From: Candidatus Margulisiibacteriota bacterium
Lineage (GTDB): Bacteria; Margulisbacteria; WOR-1; O2-12-FULL-45-9
DNA: 10,161 bases
Assembly (NCBI GenBank): GCA_018814265.1
Contig: JAHIZU010000287.1
Location: forward strand, 1 to 10,161
Direction: 5' to 3'
Positions 5,756 to 10,161 of this stretch are shown piece after piece (position 1 is the first letter of the stretch; each line of letters begins with the position of its first letter). Under the pieces are notes generated by a model that saw only the letters and a list, made by a program, of their open reading frames with translations, was not told the origin of the DNA and made no database searches. Made by a program: the position numbers and the translations under genes.

Positions 5756-7021
5756 ATGTCCTCCCTCAAGGATAAGCTAAAATCCTTGCCCGCGAAACCC
5801 GGGGTTTACCTCTTCAAAGACAAGCACGGCGTCATCCTTTATGTGGGGAAAGCTAAGTCCCTGCGTAAGCGTGTGGCTTCCTATTTCAATCGCCCCCAGG
5901 AAATAAAGACCACCATTTTGTTGGAACGGCTAAGCGATATTGATTACATTCTTGCCGGCTCAGAGATGGACGCGCTCATTCTTGAAGACGAGCTGATCAA
6001 AAAATACAAACCACGTTATAATGTTGCTTTGCGTGATGACAAAACCTACCCTTATTTGAAATTAACCTTGAATGAGAAGTGGCCCAGGCTCTTTTTGGTT
6101 CGGCGAAAAGAAAAAGATGGGGCGCTATATTTTGGCCGCTTTCAAGGCGGCATGGTGCGCGAAGTGGTCCGCCTGGCCAAGAAGCTATTTCCCATCCGCT
6201 GGTGCAAGGAGTCGCCGCTCAAAACGCGCGAACAACCCTGCCTTTATTACCGCATTGGCAGCTGCTCCGGGCCCTGCATTGACAAGATAAGCCAGGCTGA
6301 TTATCTGGCCCTGGCTCAGGCGATCATCCCCTTGCTGGAAGGAAAAATGGACACGGCGCTGCACAAGCTGCGGCAGCAAATGGAGAAAGCCGCCCAGGAG
6401 CAGGATTTTGAGCGAGCGGCCTATCTGCGCGACAGGCTTAAAGTGTTGGAGAAGATGTTAGAGGGCAAAGAATTAGGCAGGGCGCCGGCGCCCCGTCGGC
6501 TGGCGGAGATAGAGGAGCTTAAGGCGCGACTAAGGCTAACGGATGCGCCAATGCGCATCGAGGCTTTTGATATTTCCAATATCCAGGGGACAAATGTTGT
6601 TGCTTCCATGGTCGCTTTTTATGGTGGGTTGCCGTTAAAAAACGATTACCGCAAATTCAAGATCAGAAGCCTGGGAATGAAGGCTAATGATGTGGCCGCG
6701 ATCTACGAAGTTGTCAAACGGCGCTATAGCGGCATGTTGGCTGACAAATTGCCGTTGCCAGATCTTATCCTGGTTGATGGTGGGATTGCCCAGGTTAACT
6801 CAGGCCTTCGGGCGCTGGTGTCGGCCAAGCAAAAATGCTTGCCAATCATTGGTTTAGCCAAGCGGCAGGAGGAAATATATTTTCCCCAAAGCAACAAACC
6901 GCTGGTTTTAGCAAAAAACTCGATGGCGCTGAAGCTGTTGCAGCGGATCCGCGATGAAGCCCACCGCTTTGCTGTAACCTACCACCGTCAGAAGCGATCC
7001 AAATCCTTGTTTGCCAGTTGA
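5756..7021 (+). CDS. uvrC: Short-form UvrC excinuclease subunit lacking the C-terminal helix-hairpin-helix domain
   Basis: UvrC makes the two incisions around a lesion in nucleotide excision repair, after UvrA/UvrB recognition. The N-terminal GIY-YIG nuclease is intact (GVYLF at 16-20, YVGKAKSLRKRVASYF at 29-44, catalytic Glu in ILEDEL at 75-80, YNV at 88-90). C150, C161, C170 and C174 form a cysteine cluster resembling the iron-sulfur site of E. coli UvrC. A UvrB-binding UVR motif lies around 203-238. The RNase H-like nuclease has its Asp-Asp-His triad: D272 (EAFDIS), D341 (LVDGG) and H403 (RDEAHRF). The protein stops at 421 residues, about 18 after that His; usual UvrCs are about 550-610. 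The helix-hairpin-helix domain and about 110 residues between UVR and RNase H are absent. Reading past the TGA adds five codons only. No Shine-Dalgarno; the ATG is 2 nt after rplI. Confidence 0.93.
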   Translation: MSSLKDKLKSLPAKPGVYLFKDKHGVILYVGKAKSLRKRVASYFNRPQEIKTTILLERLSDIDYILAGSEMDALILEDELIKKYKPRYNVALRDDKTYPYLKLTLNEKWPRLFLVRRKEKDGALYFGRFQGGMVREVVRLAKKLFPIRWCKESPLKTREQPCLYYRIGSCSGPCIDKISQADYLALAQAIIPLLEGKMDTALHKLRQQMEKAAQEQDFERAAYLRDRLKVLEKMLEGKELGRAPAPRRLAEIEELKARLRLTDAPMRIEAFDISNIQGTNVVASMVAFYGGLPLKNDYRKFKIRSLGMKANDVAAIYEVVKRRYSGMLADKLPLPDLILVDGGIAQVNSGLRALVSAKQKCLPIIGLAKRQEEIYFPQSNKPLVLAKNSMALKLLQRIRDEAHRFAVTYHRQKRSKSLFAS

Positions 7022-7035
7022 GAGTATGATATTAT
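7007..7035 (+). promoter_or_regulatory. Weak candidate promoter for the M23 peptidase gene
   Basis: TATTAT (7030-7035) ends 9 nt before the ATG at 7045, with TTGTTT (7007-7012) 17 bp upstream; an overlapping TATGAT is at 7025-7030. Transcription would start near 7042, giving an almost leaderless mRNA, consistent with the missing Shine-Dalgarno. Short AT-rich matches like these can occur by chance. Confidence 0.3.
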
Positions 7036-7044
7036 TTAATTCCC

Positions 7045-8160
7045 ATGAGGATTTTTGCCGCTTTTCTCCTGCTGATACTTATTTACTCAGCTGCAGACTC
7101 AGCTCAGGATCTCTCTGAGGAGCAGAAGCTTGAGCAGATCAATAAGGAACTGCAAACAAGTATAATAAAGCTTGAAAAAACCAAGAAGGAAGAACAGGCT
7201 GTTCTGGGACGACTGGTGGTTATCACCAAGGAGCTTAAAAGAACCCAAGGCAATCTTTATCAGGCGCAAAAAAAGATCAATGTGAACGAGTCGGAGATCG
7301 GCACGCTGACCGCTGAGCTGAGCGAAACAAAGGAAGACCTGACACAGCGAGAGAAGAAACTTTCCCGGCGCGTTAATGAGGTTTTTAAGAGCAGCGGCGT
7401 CAATTACCTTCAGATGCTTTTTACCTCGGGCTCGATGTCAGATTTCTTCAACCGGCTCTATTTTTTTCGCCAGATAATAAATTATGATGCAGAGCTGGTC
7501 CAGTCGGTGCGGGCCGACGTTCGAAAGGCAAAACAGAAACGGGCCTCGCTGCAGACGAAAACCAGTGAGATCCGCTCTCTGGCCAAAGCGATCAGCGTGA
7601 AAAAGGACGCGATCGCGGAACAGGCGGCTGAGAAGAACAAGATCTATAAATCTTTGCAGCAACGGCGCAAAGAGTACGAAGCCCACGTTGCTGAGCTGGA
7701 GAAAAGCTCCAAGGAGCTCGAGGTCCTGATTTTAAAGCAAATGGCTGCCCGTAAGGGAGCCAAGGTTCGGGGCAGCGGAGCTATTGCCTGGCCCTTGCGT
7801 GGCAGGATTACATCGCCGTTTGGCTATCGCCGCCATCCGCTGTGGGGCGGCAAGCATATGCATCGCGGCATTGATATCGCCGGCAAGCATGGGGCAACGG
7901 TCAAGGCGGCTGATTCCGGCGAGGTGATCTTTTCCGGCTGGTGGGACGGCTACGGTAAGGCGATTGTTATCGATCATGGCCGCCTCACCACAACTGTATA
8001 CGGGCATTTGTCAAGAATTTATAAGGGAGTCGGCGCGATAGTGGCCAAGGGGCAAACCATTGGCCTGGTTGGCAGTACCGGCTATTCGACCGGTCCCCAC
8101 CTGCACTTTGAGGTGAGGAAGAACGGCAAGCCGGTCAACCCGATGGAATTTTTGAATTAA
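7045..8160 (+). CDS. EnvC/NlpD-like murein hydrolase with coiled coil and M23 peptidase domain
   Basis: The 371-residue product is a secreted peptidoglycan endopeptidase or amidase activator acting at the envelope. It starts with a signal peptide (hydrophobic 3-16, likely cleavage after DSA at about 20). Long coiled coils (about 23-112 and 145-233) flank the segment YLQMLFTSGSMSDFFNRL (121-138), typical of EnvC and PcsB proteins. The C-terminal LytM/M23 domain (about 247-371) has H273 and D277 (HRGID), H321 (YGHLS) and H352/H354 (HLHFEV), so the zinc ligands and catalytic His are present. E. coli EnvC has lost these, so this protein may cut peptide bridges itself. It follows uvrC by 23 bp without a Shine-Dalgarno and precedes ctpA by 13 bp. 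I did not assign the name envC because catalytic and activator forms cannot be told apart here. Confidence 0.93.
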   Translation: MRIFAAFLLLILIYSAADSAQDLSEEQKLEQINKELQTSIIKLEKTKKEEQAVLGRLVVITKELKRTQGNLYQAQKKINVNESEIGTLTAELSETKEDLTQREKKLSRRVNEVFKSSGVNYLQMLFTSGSMSDFFNRLYFFRQIINYDAELVQSVRADVRKAKQKRASLQTKTSEIRSLAKAISVKKDAIAEQAAEKNKIYKSLQQRRKEYEAHVAELEKSSKELEVLILKQMAARKGAKVRGSGAIAWPLRGRITSPFGYRRHPLWGGKHMHRGIDIAGKHGATVKAADSGEVIFSGWWDGYGKAIVIDHGRLTTTVYGHLSRIYKGVGAIVAKGQTIGLVGSTGYSTGPHLHFEVRKNGKPVNPMEFLN

Positions 8161-8173
8161 TAAGGAGGAAAAA

Positions 8174-9385
8174 ATGTTTAATTTGAGGACGATTAGAAAT
8201 ATGTTATTGGGATCTGTGATTTTGGTAATCGGGGTTTCCATCTTCGGACAAGTGCTGGCTCAGGGCGACCTGGAAAGGAAGCTGGAAACCTACCTTCAGG
8301 TCTTAGACATTGTTAAGCATGATTTTGTGGAAAAGGATGTCGACGACCAAAAACTGGTTTACGGCTCGATCCGGGGATTGCTCTCGGCGCTTGATGATCC
8401 CTATACCCGTTTTGTTGAGCCCAAGTCCTATAAGGAAATGAAGATCAGGATGAGCGGCAGCTATTCTGGGATCGGCATTTATATCGGGATTAAAGAAAAA
8501 CTGTTGACCGTTATTTCTCCAATAGATGGGACGCCGGCCGACAAGGCAAAGCTTAAGGCTGGCGATAAGATCGTAACCGTTGATGAAAAACCCACTAAAG
8601 ATATGGCGCTTGAGGAGGCAGTCAGCTTGATCCGGGGGCCGCGGGGAACCAAGGTTAAATTGGGCATTCAGCGTAAAGGCTGGAAGGAACCCAAAGATTA
8701 TGAGATCGTGCGCGAAAATATCAAGATCAAAAGCGTCAACAGCAAGATCATGCAGAAAGACATTGCCTATATTAAGCTGAATACTTTTGAAAACCTGGCC
8801 TCAGCGCAAGAATTTGAAAAAGCCCTGCGCCAGGCCAGAACAGCCAAGGGGCTGATCATTGACCTGCGAGGGAATGGCGGCGGCTTACTGCAAAGCGCCA
8901 TTGATATTGGCAGCATGTTTATTGACCGCGGAGTGATCGTCCAAACAGTTGACCGCGAAGGCCGTAAAGAGCAGCTCGAGTCAAGCGGTCGAGTGCTCTG
9001 GCGAAAGCCAACAGTGGTGCTGATAAACGAGGCCTCGGCCTCGGCGTCTGAGATCCTGGCCGGAGCGCTGCGCGACAATAAAGTGGCAACGCTGGTAGGC
9101 GTACACTCTTTTGGCAAGGCTTCGGTGCAGAATGTAAGACGCTTAAACGACGGTTCAGCCTTATTAGTTACCATTGCCAAGTATCTTACCCCAAGCGGCG
9201 AGGACATTAACAAGAAAGGGATTCAGCCTGATATTGAAGTTTTGGTCCCTACCGAAGAAGCGAGCGCGAATGGCGAAACCGAGCCCGAACCACTGCTGCC
9301 GGATGAAGCAGAGGGGGAGGATATCCAGCTTCAGAAAGCGTTAGAGATTATCAGGTCGATGATCAGGGCTACGGCCAACGGGTAA
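8174..9385 (+). CDS. ctpA: Periplasmic C-terminal processing serine protease (S41, CtpA/Prc family)
   Basis: This 403-residue protease cleaves or degrades envelope proteins from exposed C-termini using a Ser-Lys dyad. The N-terminus is a signal peptide or anchor (hydrophobic 11-29, ending LAQG). An N-terminal helical region leads to SALDDPYTRFVEP (71-83), a family signature. The PDZ domain spans about 95-170 (YSGIGIYIGIKEKLLTV, AGDKIVTVD, SLIRGPRGTKVKL). The catalytic core (about 185-355) contains LIIDLRGNGGG (227-237), the nucleophile S290 in NEASASASEI (285-294), K315 in SFGKASVQ and Q319. The tail is acidic. The start is set by AAGGAGG 5 nt upstream. It lies just after the M23 peptidase and is followed 1 nt later by the isomerase. 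In Pseudomonas aeruginosa a CtpA degrades M23 cross-link hydrolases, so the neighbour may be its substrate; that is inference. Confidence 0.95.
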   Translation: MFNLRTIRNMLLGSVILVIGVSIFGQVLAQGDLERKLETYLQVLDIVKHDFVEKDVDDQKLVYGSIRGLLSALDDPYTRFVEPKSYKEMKIRMSGSYSGIGIYIGIKEKLLTVISPIDGTPADKAKLKAGDKIVTVDEKPTKDMALEEAVSLIRGPRGTKVKLGIQRKGWKEPKDYEIVRENIKIKSVNSKIMQKDIAYIKLNTFENLASAQEFEKALRQARTAKGLIIDLRGNGGGLLQSAIDIGSMFIDRGVIVQTVDREGRKEQLESSGRVLWRKPTVVLINEASASASEILAGALRDNKVATLVGVHSFGKASVQNVRRLNDGSALLVTIAKYLTPSGEDINKKGIQPDIEVLVPTEEASANGETEPEPLLPDEAEGEDIQLQKALEIIRSMIRATANG

Positions 9386-9386
9386 T

Positions 9387-10161
9387 ATGGAAAATATCGC
9401 TGAGATTGACAAACAAGGCATGCTCGAGACAGTTGCGAACACACCCGAGATGTTGCTTGATGCTTTAACGCTCGCCCCGACTGGTTCTTTGAAAAAAAGC
9501 AAAAAAGTCAAGCAGATCGTGTTGGTGGGCATGGGTGGTTCAGCGATCGCCGGCAACATCATTTCCGACTTGATCTGGGACAAAGCTCAGCAGCCGGTTT
9601 TTGTTAATCGCGGCTATAAACTGCCGGCTTTTGTCAGTAATGAAACACTGGTTTTTGTGCTTTCATATTCCGGCAACACTGAGGAAACGTTGGCCGCTGT
9701 TAAGCAAGCCAGCGAGCTCAACGCAAAGATCATTTGTGTGACCTCTGGAGGAAAACTCAAAGAGCTGGCTGAAAGCAAGGGTTACCCGCTTTATTTGATC
9801 CCGACTGGTTATCAGCCACGGGCGGCGCTGCCGTACTTGTTGGTCCCGGTTTTAGCCAGCCTGGAGCTGCTTGGCTTCCCTTCAGCTAGCCGCCAGCAAA
9901 TTGAAACGGCTGCAGAGCTACTTAAGAAGTTGAGAGGGGAATATGGGCAACCCGGGCAAGACCGGATCAACCCGATTGAACAGCTGGCGACCAAACTGGT
10001 TGGTAAAATACCGGTGATCCTTGGTGTTAAGGGAACAAGTGGAGCTGCCGGCTTAAGGCTTAAGACCCAGCTGAATGAGAACAGCAAAACAACGGCGCTA
10101 TTTAATATTTTTCCCGAATTAAACCACAATGAAATTGTCAACTTGGCCGCTGCGGAACGGG
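9387..10161 (+). CDS. Bifunctional phosphoglucose/phosphomannose isomerase, archaeal type (3' end outside window)
   Basis: The enzyme interconverts glucose-6-P, fructose-6-P and mannose-6-P, linking glycolysis to cell-wall and glycan precursors. The open frame gives 258 codons before the window edge; full-length relatives are about 300-350. It has two SIS folds: the first includes VGMGGSAIAGN (47-57) and SYSGNTEET (93-101). The family signature GYQPRAALPYLLVP lies at 141-154, with Arg145. The second SIS begins at about 205 (KIPVILGV) and contains LNENSKTTA (229-237) and PELNHNEIV (243-251). E231 and H247 match the catalytic Glu and His described for the Pyrobaculum aerophilum enzyme. The ATG is one base after the ctpA TAA and has no Shine-Dalgarno, so it is probably coupled to ctpA. 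This family is best known from archaea and is scattered among bacteria; it is unrelated in close sequence to bacterial Pgi or ManA. Confidence 0.92.
   Translation, partial: MENIAEIDKQGMLETVANTPEMLLDALTLAPTGSLKKSKKVKQIVLVGMGGSAIAGNIISDLIWDKAQQPVFVNRGYKLPAFVSNETLVFVLSYSGNTEETLAAVKQASELNAKIICVTSGGKLKELAESKGYPLYLIPTGYQPRAALPYLLVPVLASLELLGFPSASRQQIETAAELLKKLRGEYGQPGQDRINPIEQLATKLVGKIPVILGVKGTSGAAGLRLKTQLNENSKTTALFNIFPELNHNEIVNLAAAER

Noticed and set aside
7019..7039. Possible recoded TGA or frameshift at the end of uvrC restoring a longer protein
   Set aside because: Read-through gives only five codons before TAA, and the bases up to the next gene cannot encode a helix-hairpin-helix domain in any frame.
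8767..9213. 148-codon open frame on the minus strand opposite ctpA
   Set aside because: It lies entirely within a strongly supported protease gene on the other strand and has no recognisable motif; a shadow frame. The minus-strand frames at 2944-3363, 5162-5587 and 9812-10141 are rejected for the same reason.
1..10161. Mobile elements, CRISPR arrays, tRNA genes, toxin-antitoxin or defence genes
   Set aside because: No transposase, spaced direct repeats, cloverleaf or defence-type motif was seen; every gene except the barrel protein belongs to a recognisable housekeeping or envelope family.

Overview
The window is a gene-dense bacterial chromosome segment of moderate GC with the standard genetic code (TAA, TAG and TGA all end genes; ATG, GTG and TTG all start them). 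No IS element, CRISPR array, tRNA, rRNA or prophage gene is visible. The cell is probably diderm: it encodes a secreted protein with a beta-barrel-like C-terminus ending in Phe, an EnvC-like murein hydrolase and a periplasmic C-terminal processing protease. An archaeal-type phosphoglucose/phosphomannose isomerase, a shortened UvrC, two tandem ssb genes and starts without Shine-Dalgarno sequences suggest an uncultivated candidate-phylum lineage. A Margulisbacteria/WOR-1-like bacterium is one guess, held with low confidence.

Layout. Positions 1-825 (+) hold the C-terminal part of a UvrD/PcrA helicase that begins outside the window. Convergent with it, only 7 bp away, is a GH16 beta-glucanase (833-1693, -). 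Next comes an intrinsic terminator (1760-1786) and a secreted helix/poly-proline/beta-barrel protein of unknown function (1808-2620, -). The 68-bp gap at 2621-2688 appears to carry overlapping divergent promoters, for the barrel gene (-) and for ychF (+, 2689-3774). From there to the window end everything is on the plus strand.

The rpsF promoter overlaps the ychF stop codon and starts a long, tightly packed gene string: rpsF, ssb1, ssb2, rpsR, rplI, a short uvrC, an EnvC-like M23 peptidase, ctpA, and the isomerase running off the right edge. Gaps are 23 bp or less, and rpsF/ssb1 overlap. The first half couples ribosomal proteins S6, S18 and L9 with ssDNA-binding proteins and a nucleotide-excision nuclease. 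The second half is envelope-related: a peptidoglycan endopeptidase, a protease of a family known in other bacteria to degrade such hydrolases, and an enzyme supplying fructose-6-phosphate and mannose-6-phosphate for wall and glycan precursors.

Most of the window is ordinary housekeeping. The points most worth a second look are the truncated-architecture UvrC, the tandem SSBs, the GH16 with a lichenase-like scaffold but a laminarinase-type active-site motif, a perfect inverted repeat covering the GH16 ribosome-binding site, the divergent promoter overlap with a near-leaderless ychF, and the poly-proline barrel protein. I see no clear evidence of an undescribed multi-gene system.
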